This document shows, piece after piece, positions 54,429 through 63,660 of a stretch of 64,000 bases of DNA. Below the pieces are notes generated by a model, which had not been told where the DNA came from, did not search any database, and saw only the letters and a list, made by a program, of their open reading frames with translations. This DNA comes from Longimicrobiales bacterium. Its GTDB lineage: Bacteria; Gemmatimonadota; Gemmatimonadetes; Longimicrobiales; Gaopeijiaceae. The stretch is from assembly GCA_951813395.1 (NCBI GenBank), contig OX638356.1, positions 3,050,501 through 3,114,500 of the forward strand. The letters run 5' to 3'. Position numbers and translations under genes: made by a program. Position 1 is the stretch's first letter; the number at the start of each line of letters is the position of its first letter.

Positions 54429-54494
54429 ACTCCTAGCACATGTGAAGGATCCGGCCCTTCCATATGCTCCACCGTCCGGAGAAACCGGGCGGCA

Positions 54495-54734
54495 CTACAG
54501 GTGTGGAGCAGAATCAGGGCAGGCTAATCGCGTCGTGTCGTCCGATGAGCAAGTAATCCACACGCAATTATCGTCGGCCGGGCAAAACACACAGTAGTCG
54601 GACCAGCCGGAACCGTAGTATTGGATTCCGCAGGCGGAGGAGTACGATGCTTCTGCGCGCGCGACTTCGGTATCAGCACCGAACGTCAACAAGGCGATCA
54701 GAAGCAATCCCATGAGTTGAAGAAGCCGGTTCAT
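54495..54734 (-). CDS. Small secreted Cys-rich peptide
   Basis: 79 residues from ATG 54734 (AGGGA eight bases upstream). A signal peptide (LMGLLLIALLTFGADTEVARA) is followed by a mature part of about 50 residues with six cysteines (SSACGIQYY, SDYCVFCPADDNC, VWITCSS, LACPDS). Three disulfides are possible. No family known. The codons are less GC-rich than in the preceding peptidase genes. A DsbA-like gene lies upstream on the same strand, with an IS1182 element between. Confidence 0.65.
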   Translation of the reverse strand: MNRLLQLMGLLLIALLTFGADTEVARAEASYSSACGIQYYGSGWSDYCVFCPADDNCVWITCSSDDTTRLACPDSAPHL

Positions 54735-55054
54735 GAATGTGTTCCCTACTCACACTTGAGTGGAATGAGACGAGGATGGACAAACCAACCCTAGGCCGTT
54801 CACCAAGCCCCTTCGCCGGGCTCAATTCCGGCAATCCGGCTTGCCTGAAGGAGACCAAGTAAGATGGGATCATAGGGCACTATTCCGCAAGGGCCTTACG
54901 AAAACGCTGTGTTGGGCTGGCGGCGCGGCCTCAGCGAACCGGGGTTTGGGAGGCGGGATCGTACATTCGACTTCAACGAATTGACTGCGGAACAGATTCA
55001 TGCGCAGGAGCGCGGTTCGAGGGCGCTCGATCGCCTCAGCCGATTCCTGTCGGC
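54735..55054. other. Intergenic stretch upstream of the Cys-rich peptide
   Basis: 320 bases up to the IS1182 end. Lower GC than the peptidase genes. It should hold the promoter of the Cys-rich peptide gene, but no clear -35/-10 pair stands out. No gene supported. Confidence 0.45.
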
Positions 55055-55075
55055 CTAGGAGGCTGCGCCGCAGAA
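55055..55075 (+). repeat. IS1182 left inverted repeat
   Basis: CTAGGAGGCTGCGCCGCAGA start, partner of 56643-56663. Confidence 0.7.
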
Positions 55076-55144
55076 AACCGCAGCGGCTATCATTAGAGGT
55101 ATCGAGGGCATAGCGAAAGGTTTGCGGCCAGCCGAGGGGGGTCA

Positions 55145-56467
55145 ATGGGAACGACGTTCCGACCGTACCAGCCGGACCAGATTCTGATGCTGCCACCGGA
55201 TCTTCGGGAGTGGGTGCCGGAGGGGCATCTGGCGCACCACGTGAGCGATCTGGTGGACGCGGTGGATCTGAGTGCGTTCTACGCGCCGTACGAAGGGGAC
55301 GGGCGTCGCAACGCGCCGTACGATCCGCGGATGATGGTCAAGGTGCTGATCTACGCGTATGCGACGGGGACGTTTTCGTCGCGGAAGATGGCGAAGAGGC
55401 TGGAGGAGGATGTGGCGTTTCGGATGCTGGCTGCGGGGAACTTTCCGAAGCACCGGACGCTGTGCGAGTTCCGCAAGCGGCATCTTGAAGACTTCCGGGC
55501 GGTGTTCGTCCAGGTGGTGGTGCTCGCGCGGGCCTCGGGCCTGGTGGGGCTGGGCAGGGTATCGGTGGACGGGACGAAGGTTCGGGCGAACGCGAGCAAG
55601 CGCAAGGCGATGAGCTACGGCCGGATGGCGAAGGAGGAGTTGCGGCTGAAGGCGGAGATCGAGGCGCTGGTGGGGCGAGCCGAGGCGGTGGACGAAGCGG
55701 AGGACGAGCGGTTCGGCGAGGAGGCTCGCGGAGACGAGTTGCCGGACGAACTCAAGCGGCGCGAGGACCGGCTGGCGGCGATCCGGGAGGCGAAGGCGCG
55801 CCTGGAGGCTGAGCAGAGAGCGGCGGACGATGCGCGGGGCCGCAAGCCGGGGCAGAAGCGCAACCCGAAGGGTGGCAGTCCCTACAAGCGGGAGTACGGG
55901 GAGCCGGACGAGCGGGCGCAGAGCAACTTCACGGATCCGGAGAGCCGGATCATGAAGACTTCTTCGGAGGGGTTCCAGCAGAGCTACAACGCGCAGACGG
56001 CGGTGGAGGGGGAGAACCAGTTGGTGGTGGGCGCCGGGGTGACGAACAACGCGAGCGACCAGGGCCAGCTGATTCCGATGATCGATGGGGCGGAGGTGGT
56101 GTGCGGCGGGACGCCCGGCCAAGTGCTGGCGGACGCGGGATACGGCAACGAGCAGGACCTCCGGGAACTGGAGAAGCGGGGCGTTGACGGGTACGTGGCG
56201 CTGGGCCGGGAGGGCAAGGCGCCCGCCAGGATCGATCCGGAGAAGCATCCCGCAAGGGCGCGCATGGCCGACAAGCTGGCGACGGATGAGGGCCGAAGAC
56301 GCTACGGGCGTCGCAAGTGGCAGGCGGAGGCGCCCATCGGATGGATCAAGGAGGCGATGGGCTTTCGGCGATTCAGCTTCCGGGGCCTCGAGAAGGTCCA
56401 GGCCGAGTGGACTCTCGTGTGTCTGGCGCTCAATGTGAAGCGGCTGCACACCCTTCAGGCAGCATGA
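55145..56467 (+). CDS. IS1182-family transposase
   Basis: 440 residues: FRPYQPDQILMLPPDLREWV, the domain DPRMMVKVLIYAYATGTFSS, the first Asp in VSVDGTKVRANASKRKAM, the second Asp in VLADAGYGNEQDLRE and a Glu in EAPIGWIKEAMGFRRFSFRG. A charged coil segment (about 165-235) lies between, as in IS1182 members. Intact. The start ATG 55145 follows GAGGGG. Confidence 0.92.
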   Translation: MGTTFRPYQPDQILMLPPDLREWVPEGHLAHHVSDLVDAVDLSAFYAPYEGDGRRNAPYDPRMMVKVLIYAYATGTFSSRKMAKRLEEDVAFRMLAAGNFPKHRTLCEFRKRHLEDFRAVFVQVVVLARASGLVGLGRVSVDGTKVRANASKRKAMSYGRMAKEELRLKAEIEALVGRAEAVDEAEDERFGEEARGDELPDELKRREDRLAAIREAKARLEAEQRAADDARGRKPGQKRNPKGGSPYKREYGEPDERAQSNFTDPESRIMKTSSEGFQQSYNAQTAVEGENQLVVGAGVTNNASDQGQLIPMIDGAEVVCGGTPGQVLADAGYGNEQDLRELEKRGVDGYVALGREGKAPARIDPEKHPARARMADKLATDEGRRRYGRRKWQAEAPIGWIKEAMGFRRFSFRGLEKVQAEWTLVCLALNVKRLHTLQAA

Positions 56468-56642
56468 GACCGTGATCGTTCACCACCGACGCCGGCCCCG
56501 GCGCTCTCGAAGACCCTCGCCACCCCAATTCGCCGCCCACGGCCCCCCTCAGCCCCTCAGCAGTGCGGATCCCCACCCCCTCGCTCCTCGAAGCAGTCTG
56601 CCCGCCGCCGATCCTCACGCCTCTCTGTCACATCCACTGCGC

Positions 56643-56663
56643 TTCTGCGGCGCACGCTCCTAG
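56643..56663 (-). repeat. IS1182 right inverted repeat
   Basis: Inverse of 55055-55075 with 19 of 21 matching positions. Confidence 0.7.
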
Positions 56664-56869
56664 CCTCTACATCTCGAAGATGCGGGTGACGGCCGTGCAG
56701 AATCCTGAACCAGACGCGCCGCCCTTCGTCGAAGAGGGCTACGTCGTCAAGGTGCAGTCGATCCTGTACGACAACGGGCCTACGAACTCTCTGGTGGCAA
56801 CTCGAGGGGATCGGACGCCGCACCACGAAGCTCGTTGGCGTACCGCAGGAAGTCGGGTGCAATCCTCCT

Positions 56870-57538
56870 TCATTGGTATTCGGCGGCAGGTCGAACTGTA
56901 GTAGCCAACGCTTGGGCGAGCCCTGGAGCTCCTATGTGTAGCTTCTCCACCGTAACGAATGTAGGAGTCCCCGGAATCTGCAGGCTGTCCGCCAAGGCGA
57001 TATCCTCAGCAAGGCGCCGCTGAGTAGCTTGATCCCCCAAGCATTCTTTGAATGACTCCGGATCGTCAATCCCCAAGCTGCCTCCGAAACCGATCCAATC
57101 TCGGGTCGTCAGCCACGTCTGATCCGATAGCAACAAGTTGTGCGCCTCAGGGAACAGCTCGTACTTCTCTGCGCAGATCGCTGCTAGAGCCGCCTCAGTG
57201 ACTGCGGAGCCGCTCGCTCTAGAAGGACGATGGCGGACTACCACGGCAACACCCGCAGCTTGAGTGGCTTCCACTACGGCTGGGGCTACTGCCTGGCAGT
57301 GCGCGCAGCTGTAGTCCACGAACTCAACGATGACAACGCCATCGTGGGCAAACTGCGAACCTAGTAGACTTGGGGCACTCCGCAGTTCCTCCCACATCCC
57401 CGCGATTCGCCGTTGCTCCTGCCAGCCTTGATAGGCACTCGTGATCCACCGCCCCACCAGTCCCGATGGACTAAGCAATATGACCGCAAGCGTTCCAAGG
57501 ATCGCGATGTTGACGATTCTGTTCCATCTATCGCTCAT
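56870..57538 (-). CDS. DsbA-like membrane-anchored thioredoxin
   Basis: 222 residues. An N-terminal membrane anchor (NIAILGTLAVILLSPSGLVG), then a thioredoxin fold of the DsbA/BdbD kind: active site CAHC (78-81) in VEFVDYSCAHCQAVAP, and cis-Pro loop QIPGTPTFVTVEKL near 190. DsbA-like proteins form disulfides in exported proteins. The two small Cys-rich proteins on the same strand nearby could be its targets; this is inference. Start ATG 57538. Confidence 0.85.
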   Translation of the reverse strand: MSDRWNRIVNIAILGTLAVILLSPSGLVGRWITSAYQGWQEQRRIAGMWEELRSAPSLLGSQFAHDGVVIVEFVDYSCAHCQAVAPAVVEATQAAGVAVVVRHRPSRASGSAVTEAALAAICAEKYELFPEAHNLLLSDQTWLTTRDWIGFGGSLGIDDPESFKECLGDQATQRRLAEDIALADSLQIPGTPTFVTVEKLHIGAPGLAQALATTVRPAAEYQ

Positions 57539-57565
57539 GGTACACCTTCCTTGATTTGAGGTTGA

Positions 57566-57919
57566 TCACGGGAAACTAATGTAGTCGACTAGGGCTCGAT
57601 TCCGGGCGTTCCGGCTACTCTGTAGGGAAAACCGAATCACGGCAATTCCCATGGTGGGATCACAAGACCTCGTTCTGCAAGTGGTCTTGACCTGCGCGAC
57701 GTGGAGTCGCCCACTGTAACCCACACCGACCTCGCACTCGTGCCCCAAAGGCTGGCTCATCCGCTCCGACACGCAGCCCGCGCCGCTCGCGTCACAGCCA
57801 GCGCGAATTGTGCTCTTGGGCCACAAGATCCAGCAAGCCACTGATTCCCGCGGATCGTGTGACAACGGCCTCACCAACGTCGCCTCGCCCACTCCCTCCG
57901 GAAGAACCACAATGATCAC
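57566..57919 (-). CDS. Hypothetical protein with six cysteines
   Basis: 117 residues from GTG 57919 (frame opens 36 bases earlier). Cys in ESVACWIL, RAGCDASGAGCVSE, LGHECEVG and KTTCRTRSCDPT. The N-terminus is strand-like (IIVVLPEGVGEATLV) with no signal peptide, so the true start may be missing or different. The stop is 27 bases before the DsbA-like gene, suggesting one transcript. No family recognised. Confidence 0.4.
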   Translation of the reverse strand: MIIVVLPEGVGEATLVRPLSHDPRESVACWILWPKSTIRAGCDASGAGCVSERMSQPLGHECEVGVGYSGRLHVAQVKTTCRTRSCDPTMGIAVIRFSLQSSRNARNRALVDYISFP

Positions 57920-58084
57920 GCCGTCGTGGTGGGCATCTGTCCCGATCTGTTACCTTGCCCCTCCTCCGAGCGGGGCTGGTCTCCTTTTTCCGGTTGCGAC
58001 CTTTGCTATCGCATGTCGCTCTGGCACCCCCGACGACCAGGAATCAGCCCACGCCAATACGGGAGGTCAGCTCTCCCATCCCTT

Positions 58085-60286
58085 CTAGCGCAGGGGGGGC
58101 ACGACCCGCACCAGCCGCCCCTTCTGGTCGTACACGCGGACCGGGATCCGGGCAACGTCGTTGCTCAGATCGATCACGGGTCCCGCGGGCTTGGCCGCAG
58201 CGTCAGGCGCTGCCGACCCCGTTACCCGGTAGGATTCCGCCGCGCTCAGGTTGACCTCATAGCCCAGGTCGGCCATGGACTCGATGGTGATCCTGCTCAG
58301 CGGTTCCCGGCCGAGCGTGAGGAAAGGCGTCATCAGCTCGGCCTCGAAGACCGATTCCCTCCAGTGTGAATCCGACGAACCCCTGCGCCCTCCGCTCTCG
58401 ACGGGAACTTTTGCGCCCCTGTAGGACCGGCCTCCACTCGCATCGAATGCCGCCAAGGTATACGGCCCCACAAAGTGGGTGTCGGCGTTGGCGTTCCCGC
58501 TAACCGAGGGGTTGCGGAGAAGATCGCGGTCGCCCCAAAGAGTGCCGAAGCCCAGGGCGTGTGCGTATTCGTGAGTGACGGTGTTGACGAGTGCGCCCTG
58601 GGCCTCCAGGCGATTAACGTCGTCTTCGTCCAATTCGATGAAGCCTCTGACCGCTTCGTGATAGATCGTGTCGGATGTTGCAAACAGCACTATGCGCCGG
58701 CTGCAGGCCGTTGCCCGCCCGAGAACCCCTCCCGCACCGTCGATCGAGTCTATCGTGATGTAGATGCGAACATCGTCTATCACCTCGCCCGCCTGGATCG
58801 CGGGTGATCCCGGCCCGCAACTGCCGGCGGGTACAGCCTCCTGGTAGGTGAGATCGTCGGCGCCACGGCCCATCACCGATTCCCAACGCCTGGCGGCATC
58901 GCGCATCACCTGGTCCTGCGCGGCCGTTCCGCCGTCGAGGAACACCAGTTCGATGTCGAAGGTCTCCACAGGCTTTCCGCCGACCGTCACGGTAAGCGTC
59001 GAGGGTCCGAACGCGGTGAACGCGTGAACCGCAACATGATAGGTTCCGGCACGGGTCGGTACCATCTGGCACAGTTCGTCCGAAGCGGCGTTTCCGCTCG
59101 GGCACCGGTACTCGTAGTGGTGATCCGGCCGGGGACCGTAGTGGACGAACATATCGGCATCGCCGGTGCCTCCGGAAAGCTCGACGTTGAGGGCTTCCTC
59201 GGATGCCTCAGTGACGTCGATCCGGAAGAGCAGCACCTCGTCCACCGTGGACGACGAGACGGTTACGGGCTGCCCCAGCGCGATCACCTCCTGGTGCAGC
59301 ACCGTGAGCGCCTTTTCACCCGTGTTGTTGGCCTTCTCCCACTCGTCGATTCCGCCGTCGGGGTCGATTACGACCGCGATGCGGCGGGATCCCCGGTCAA
59401 ACGGACCCGCGGGCGCAAAGCTCACGTTCACCGTGTCCTCCGGCTGCAGTTGCGCCACGTGGATCGTCTCGAGGGCAACCCCGTCCAGCACGAGACTGAT
59501 GGCAAAGCTGTCCGGACTCTCGCCATCGCCGTTGTTGCCGACCAGGGCGCCGACCTCGATCATCTCGAGCGTACTGGGCTCGTCCCGCGACACGTCGAAC
59601 CGCTCGATGCTCAGATCCGGCAGCGGATTGTCCGACGTGGCCCTCGCGGCGGCGATGTTCTGGACCCCGCCCGGCGCCCAGATCGTCAGAGACTGGGAAC
59701 CGAACTTGCTTCCGAGCGTCCATACCGTCGAAGCGAGGCCCTCGTCGTCCGTCACCACCGAATCCGGGCTTGCCGAACCACTCTCCGCACTCGGCCTGAA
59801 CGACACGGGCAGGCCCGCCACTCCGTATCCGCCCCGGTCCTCGATCTGGATCACCAGCGGCTCCGGCAGGGGTTCGTTCCTCAGCGCCTCCTGGTTGTTG
59901 CCGGACACGATTCCGACCGTCGCCGCCCGCTGCTGCACGGTCACCGCCGCCGTCGCGCTGATGCTCGCCGTGGTGGCCGTCAGGGTGGCCGAACCGTTCC
60001 CGACGGCCGTCGCCGTGCCGTTCGTGTCCACGGTGACGACGTTGGCGTCCGAGCTCGACCAGGTCACCGTGACCGCCATCGACGAGCCGAACTGGTCGCG
60101 CACGTTCGCGCTGAAGGGCGTCGTCTGGGAGATGTAGGTGAGGGAGGCGGACGCCGGCTCGATCGTGATCGTCGCCGGGCGCGGAGGCTCCGGTGGCGTA
60201 ACCGGACCCGTGTCGCCGCCGCCGCATCCCGCAACCACGGCAAGGAGGAGCGTACGGACGACGAGCGTGGTCGCGGAGGTCTTCAT
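58085..60286 (-). CDS. Lipoprotein with Big_2, CARDB and leishmanolysin-like metalloprotease domains
   Basis: 733 residues from ATG 60286 (AGGAAGG upstream). Lipobox LLAVVAGC, a Big_2 domain (TITIEPASASLTYISQTTPF), a second Big_1-like domain (QIEDRGGYGVAGLPVSF), a CARDB-like part (LVGNNGDGESPDSFAISLVL), a PPC-like domain (FRIDVTEASEEALNVELSGG, TGDADMFVHYG) and the metalloprotease part with HEYAHALGFGTLW and Met-turn ELMTPFL. The last 230 residues closely match the protein at 22773-25106. Probably an anchored zinc protease facing outward. Confidence 0.85.
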   Translation of the reverse strand: MKTSATTLVVRTLLLAVVAGCGGGDTGPVTPPEPPRPATITIEPASASLTYISQTTPFSANVRDQFGSSMAVTVTWSSSDANVVTVDTNGTATAVGNGSATLTATTASISATAAVTVQQRAATVGIVSGNNQEALRNEPLPEPLVIQIEDRGGYGVAGLPVSFRPSAESGSASPDSVVTDDEGLASTVWTLGSKFGSQSLTIWAPGGVQNIAAARATSDNPLPDLSIERFDVSRDEPSTLEMIEVGALVGNNGDGESPDSFAISLVLDGVALETIHVAQLQPEDTVNVSFAPAGPFDRGSRRIAVVIDPDGGIDEWEKANNTGEKALTVLHQEVIALGQPVTVSSSTVDEVLLFRIDVTEASEEALNVELSGGTGDADMFVHYGPRPDHHYEYRCPSGNAASDELCQMVPTRAGTYHVAVHAFTAFGPSTLTVTVGGKPVETFDIELVFLDGGTAAQDQVMRDAARRWESVMGRGADDLTYQEAVPAGSCGPGSPAIQAGEVIDDVRIYITIDSIDGAGGVLGRATACSRRIVLFATSDTIYHEAVRGFIELDEDDVNRLEAQGALVNTVTHEYAHALGFGTLWGDRDLLRNPSVSGNANADTHFVGPYTLAAFDASGGRSYRGAKVPVESGGRRGSSDSHWRESVFEAELMTPFLTLGREPLSRITIESMADLGYEVNLSAAESYRVTGSAAPDAAAKPAGPVIDLSNDVARIPVRVYDQKGRLVRVVPPLR

Positions 60287-60664
60287 GATGGCAACGCCTT
60301 CCTGCGTGAGCAGCAGCCGCGCCAGCCGATCCAGGCGAGGCGCAGACCGCAAAAAAGGTAATCCTCAAGACGGGCGATGGTTCCCGTCAATATAGTGCGC
60401 CATGGGGACTGCGGACGAGGACCTGTCGCGCTGGATCCGGGGTGCCGGACACACCGGTCGGTGCCGTTTTGGTATTGGCCTGGCGTGCCCCGCGTCTGCT
60501 TCCCGGCCGCTCGCTGCTTCCCGGCCCCTTCCCTCTCCCCAGGCCTCCCGCTTGCCACGGCCCGGCCCGTTTCCTTTGAACATCGACCCGAACTTTTCCC
60601 GAACTGTGGGGTATAAGAGGGTAAGAACACAACCAGCCACCCATGACTCCGGGATCGGATCAGC
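60287..60664. other. Divergent intergenic region
   Basis: 378 bases between the metalloprotease lipoprotein and the HNH gene. A TATAAG near 60612 could be a -10 box for the rightward gene, but no good -35 is at the right distance. No gene supported. Confidence 0.45.
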
Positions 60665-62047
60665 ATGTCTACCACCACGACCACCACGACCACCGCCTCC
60701 ACGGCCTCCACGGCCCTTGTTCCCGCTGCCCCCTCCCCCGGCGACGACCCGCTCGGCGACGAGATCGCGGCGCTCTCCGCGCACCTGGACGCCGCCGTCT
60801 ACCAGCTCCTCTGCCGGCTCCAGACCTACGACGAAGAAGGACGCTGGCAGGGCTTCCGCTCCTGCGCCCACTGGCTGTCGTGGCGCACCGGCATCTCGCT
60901 CGGACCCGCTCGCGAGAAGGTCCGCGTGGCCCGCTGCCTGCCCGCACTGCCCCGCATCTCGAAGGCCCTCGCCAAGGGGAAGCTTTCCTACTCCAAGGTC
61001 CGGGCCCTGACCCGCATCGCCACACCCGAGAACGAGGCCGAACTCCTCTCCTTCGCCCACCACGGCACCGCCGCCCACGTCGAGCGCCTGGTCCGGGACT
61101 CGCGCCGCATCGCCCGGAGCGAGGACGCGCAGACCGTCCGCGCCGAACGCCGGGGCCTCGACCTGTACCCCGTCGAAGACGGCAACTACGAGATCCGCGG
61201 CCGGCTCAGCCCCGAGGTGGGAAGCCTGCTGCTCAAGGCGCTCGAGGCGGCCGAACGGAAGCTCTACCGCGAGCAGCGCGCCGCCGGAACCGAGCAGAAG
61301 ATCACGCCCAACCAGCGCCGGGCCGATGCCCTGGGCCTGTGGCTCGACGAGCACGTCCAGCCCCGGGTGCAGCTCGTCGTGCACGCGTTTGAAGGGGGTG
61401 GGTTGGCGGAGGGGCCGGGCAGTCTGGCGAAAGAAGCGCCGCTGGCCCTGGTCACGGAGGAGGGCTCGCGCGTTTCAGCAGAAACGTCTTCGCGCCTCGC
61501 CTGCGATGCCGAGGTCGTGCCCATCGCGCGGGGGAAGGACGGCTCGGTGCTCGACGTCGGACGGCGGCGGCGGACCGTGGACTGGCGGCTCCGCAAGGCG
61601 CTGGACGCCCGCGACGGCGGCTGCCGATTCCCCGGTTGCGGGTCGCGGCTCCGCACCCACGCCCATCACATCATCCCCTGGGCCGACGGCGGCGAAACCG
61701 CTCTGGGCAACCTCGTGCTCCTCTGTCCCTTCCACCACCGCGCGGTCCACGAGGGCGGCTGGCGGGTGGAGGTGGACGACAGGGGTGTGCTGCGCTTCCT
61801 CAACCCGCTGGGGGTGCCGATGCCCATGGCGCCTGATCCTCCGGATATCGGCAAGTTGCTGCCTCGCGGCGGTTTGGCGGGGCCTGCGGTAGACGGCGAG
61901 GCAGTTCCACCGCCGGACTACGGCCTGGCCCGCTGGCACGGGCGGGCGGATATCGGCCCCTGGGCCGGCACCACCCTGTGGCACGGCGAGCGCATCGACT
62001 GGGCCTGGGCCCTGGACTGGTTCTGCAACGAGCAACAACGATGCTGA
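60665..62047 (+). CDS. DUF222-HNH endonuclease-like protein
   Basis: 460 residues. A Thr-rich start from ACC repeats (8 Thr in a row), then the DUF222 part (YQLLCRLQTYDEEGRWQGF, RTGISLGPAREKVRVARCL, SYSKVRALTRIATPENEAEL) and at 340-395 an HNH motif: CRFPGCGSRLRTHAHHIIPW, GGETALGNLVLLC, FHHRAVHE. HNH enzymes nick or cut DNA with a metal; many DUF222-HNH proteins are thought to be mobile. The C-terminus is Trp-rich. No target site is visible. Confidence 0.88.
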   Translation: MSTTTTTTTTASTASTALVPAAPSPGDDPLGDEIAALSAHLDAAVYQLLCRLQTYDEEGRWQGFRSCAHWLSWRTGISLGPAREKVRVARCLPALPRISKALAKGKLSYSKVRALTRIATPENEAELLSFAHHGTAAHVERLVRDSRRIARSEDAQTVRAERRGLDLYPVEDGNYEIRGRLSPEVGSLLLKALEAAERKLYREQRAAGTEQKITPNQRRADALGLWLDEHVQPRVQLVVHAFEGGGLAEGPGSLAKEAPLALVTEEGSRVSAETSSRLACDAEVVPIARGKDGSVLDVGRRRRTVDWRLRKALDARDGGCRFPGCGSRLRTHAHHIIPWADGGETALGNLVLLCPFHHRAVHEGGWRVEVDDRGVLRFLNPLGVPMPMAPDPPDIGKLLPRGGLAGPAVDGEAVPPPDYGLARWHGRADIGPWAGTTLWHGERIDWAWALDWFCNEQQRC

Positions 62048-62073
62048 ACGTTAATGGATGCTGAACATTAATG
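62041..62073. repeat. 17-bp tandem repeat with a 12-bp palindrome
   Basis: ATGCTGAACGTTAATG (62041-62056) and ATGCTGAACATTAATG (62058-62073) are one period apart, and the second copy leads into the perfect palindrome AACATTAATGTT (62064-62075). The first copy includes the stop codon of the HNH gene. AT-rich in a GC-rich setting; meaning unknown. Confidence 0.6.
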
Positions 62074-62101
62074 TTAAGTATCGGGCGGGGCCCAGCGCGG
62101 G

Positions 62102-62803
62102 TCAGCTGCCCCGGCGCCGCTTCTCCAGGTACACCGGCAGGTACAGCAGCCCGAAGAAGACCGCCGCAAGCAACTCGAGCTTGAGCAGATACCACGGCCA
62201 CGGGAGGAAGATGAAGGGGGACGCGGTGTCCGGGACCGTGCACAGGTACATGTAGTTGCTGTCCAGGAGCAGGTTCACGGGCGTCAGGACCGCGGCCATG
62301 ACGTTCAGCGCGACGAACGCACGCACCAGCGACCGGAACGTGGGCCGCATCCCCAGTCCGAGGGTGGCGAACAGCGCCGCGGCAACGATCCCTCCGTGGG
62401 AAATGAAGTACTGGAAGAAGAGGTAGTGTGGGAGGCCCTCCGACAGCTCCGGCGTCACCATGGCGTTCGTGGCGCCCGCCAGCCCCCAGAAGTAGACGAG
62501 TTCAAAGGTCCAGCGCTGGCGGAAGAGCAGCATCGCCGCTGACAGCAGTATGGTCATGCCGCAGACGTGGAGCGGCAGGTGCTCGCGGACGAACACCTCG
62601 CCGCCCTCCGTCATATACCTGTAGATCCAGCCCACGGACTGGTTGACCAGCAGCACGACGGCCAGGCCGATGCACAGGCCACGCGTCACGCGAGGCGAAC
62701 CCGACCGCCTCGCCACGACCGTCATCGCGGCGGAAACCGCCGCAGTCAGCACTATGGCCGTGACGTGGGGCAGGCCGAAGAGCTGGAAAGGAGGGGCCGA
62801 CAT
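62102..62803 (-). CDS. YwaF/TIGR02206-family membrane protein
   Basis: 233 residues with about six membrane segments (LPHVTAIVLTAAVSAAM, GLCIGLAVVLLVNQS, MTILLSAAMLLF, LVYFWGLAGATNAM, IVAAALFATLGLGM, LVRAFVALNVMAAVL). The family mark HLPLHVCGMTILL and WGLAGATNAMVTPEL is clear. Function unknown. Start ATG 62803 lies inside the end of the aspartokinase frame. Confidence 0.88.
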   Translation of the reverse strand: MSAPPFQLFGLPHVTAIVLTAAVSAAMTVVARRSGSPRVTRGLCIGLAVVLLVNQSVGWIYRYMTEGGEVFVREHLPLHVCGMTILLSAAMLLFRQRWTFELVYFWGLAGATNAMVTPELSEGLPHYLFFQYFISHGGIVAAALFATLGLGMRPTFRSLVRAFVALNVMAAVLTPVNLLLDSNYMYLCTVPDTASPFIFLPWPWYLLKLELLAAVFFGLLYLPVYLEKRRRGS

Positions 62804-63660
62804 CGCTCCAAGCTAACCGCCCGGCTCGCGCCCGCGCACGACTGCGGGGGCAGGGGTGGCGGGGAGGCCTGGGGGGACTGGGACGACTGGGGCGACTGGG
62901 ACGACCGGGATCGGGTCGGAGTCGGATCCCCCACCCACGTGCCCCGCCCGCCCATCGCGGCCACCCGGAACCCGAGCCGGTGCCGGGCGGCGAAGCGCAG
63001 CGCCTTGTCCTGGACCACGCCGCCGCCGATGCAGCGTGCCCGGTCCCAGCTCACGGTGGCGAGCGGCGCCAGGCCCCGGTTGCGGCGGGGATCCGCGGGA
63101 AACACCCCGTCGACATCCTTGACCAGGCGGATTTCGGCCGCGCCGACGGCGTGACCCAGGAAGAGTGCGGTCAGGTCGGAGCCTCCGCGCCCGAGCAGCG
63201 AGGGCGCGCCGGTTGCGTCGACACCGACGAAACCGGGGACCACGAGCACGTCCGAGCAGGCGAGGGCGGCCGCGATCCGCCGGGTGTCCACGCCGACGGG
63301 TTCGGCATCCCGGAGCGCACCGCGGGTGCGTAGCGACAACTGCCCGGCGGTGAGCCCCGTCGACGAAACGCCGGCGGCGGCCAGCGCGATCCGCAGAAGC
63401 GCCACCGACGCCTCCTCCCCCGTGGCGAGAAGAGCGCCGACGAGCGCGTCCGGAGGCTCGGCCGCAACCGCCCTGGCGGTGTCGAACAGGGCGTCGGTCG
63501 TGCTGCCCATGGCCGACACCACCGCGATCACCTTGTGGCCGCGCGCCACCTCCTCGCGCACGTGTTCGCCGACGCGCCGATAGCCTTCCGGCGCGGCGAG
63601 CACGGACGACCCGAACTTGACCACGTGCAGCGGCTTCTTCGCCGCCGCCACCGCGGTCAC
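62752..63660 (-). CDS. Aspartokinase-like protein, catalytic domain only
   Basis: 302 residues from GTG 63660, overlapping the stop of the PLP-enzyme gene (GTGA). The amino-acid-kinase core is present (VVKFGSSVLAAPEGYRRVG, IAVVSAMGSTTDALFDTARA, LLATGEEASVALLRIALA, GRGGSDLTALFLG, RLVKDVDGVFPADPR). The usual C-terminal ACT domains and any homoserine dehydrogenase domain are missing. After about residue 240 it turns to a Ser/Pro/Gln-rich tail from a TGGGACGAC-type repeat and overlaps the next gene by 52 bases. It phosphorylates aspartate in Lys/Met/Thr synthesis; here it probably serves methionine synthesis. Confidence 0.82.
   Translation of the reverse strand: MTAVAAAKKPLHVVKFGSSVLAAPEGYRRVGEHVREEVARGHKVIAVVSAMGSTTDALFDTARAVAAEPPDALVGALLATGEEASVALLRIALAAAGVSSTGLTAGQLSLRTRGALRDAEPVGVDTRRIAAALACSDVLVVPGFVGVDATGAPSLLGRGGSDLTALFLGHAVGAAEIRLVKDVDGVFPADPRRNRGLAPLATVSWDRARCIGGGVVQDKALRFAARHRLGFRVAAMGGRGTWVGDPTPTRSRSSQSPQSSQSPQASPPPLPPQSCAGASRAVSLERCRPLLSSSSACPTSRP

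Larger units (their letters stand above)
55055..56663 (+). mobile_element. IS1182-family insertion sequence
   Basis: Bounded by inverted repeats of 21 bases (19 match): CTAGGAG..TGCGCCGCAGAA at 55055-55075 and its inverse at 56643-56663. One transposase gene is inside. No target duplication is obvious next to the ends. It separates the Cys-rich peptide from the DsbA-like gene. Confidence 0.75.

Noticed and set aside
56563..56901. 112-codon rightward frame spanning the IS1182 right end
   Set aside because: It crosses the IS border and overlaps the end of the DsbA-like gene; no family text.
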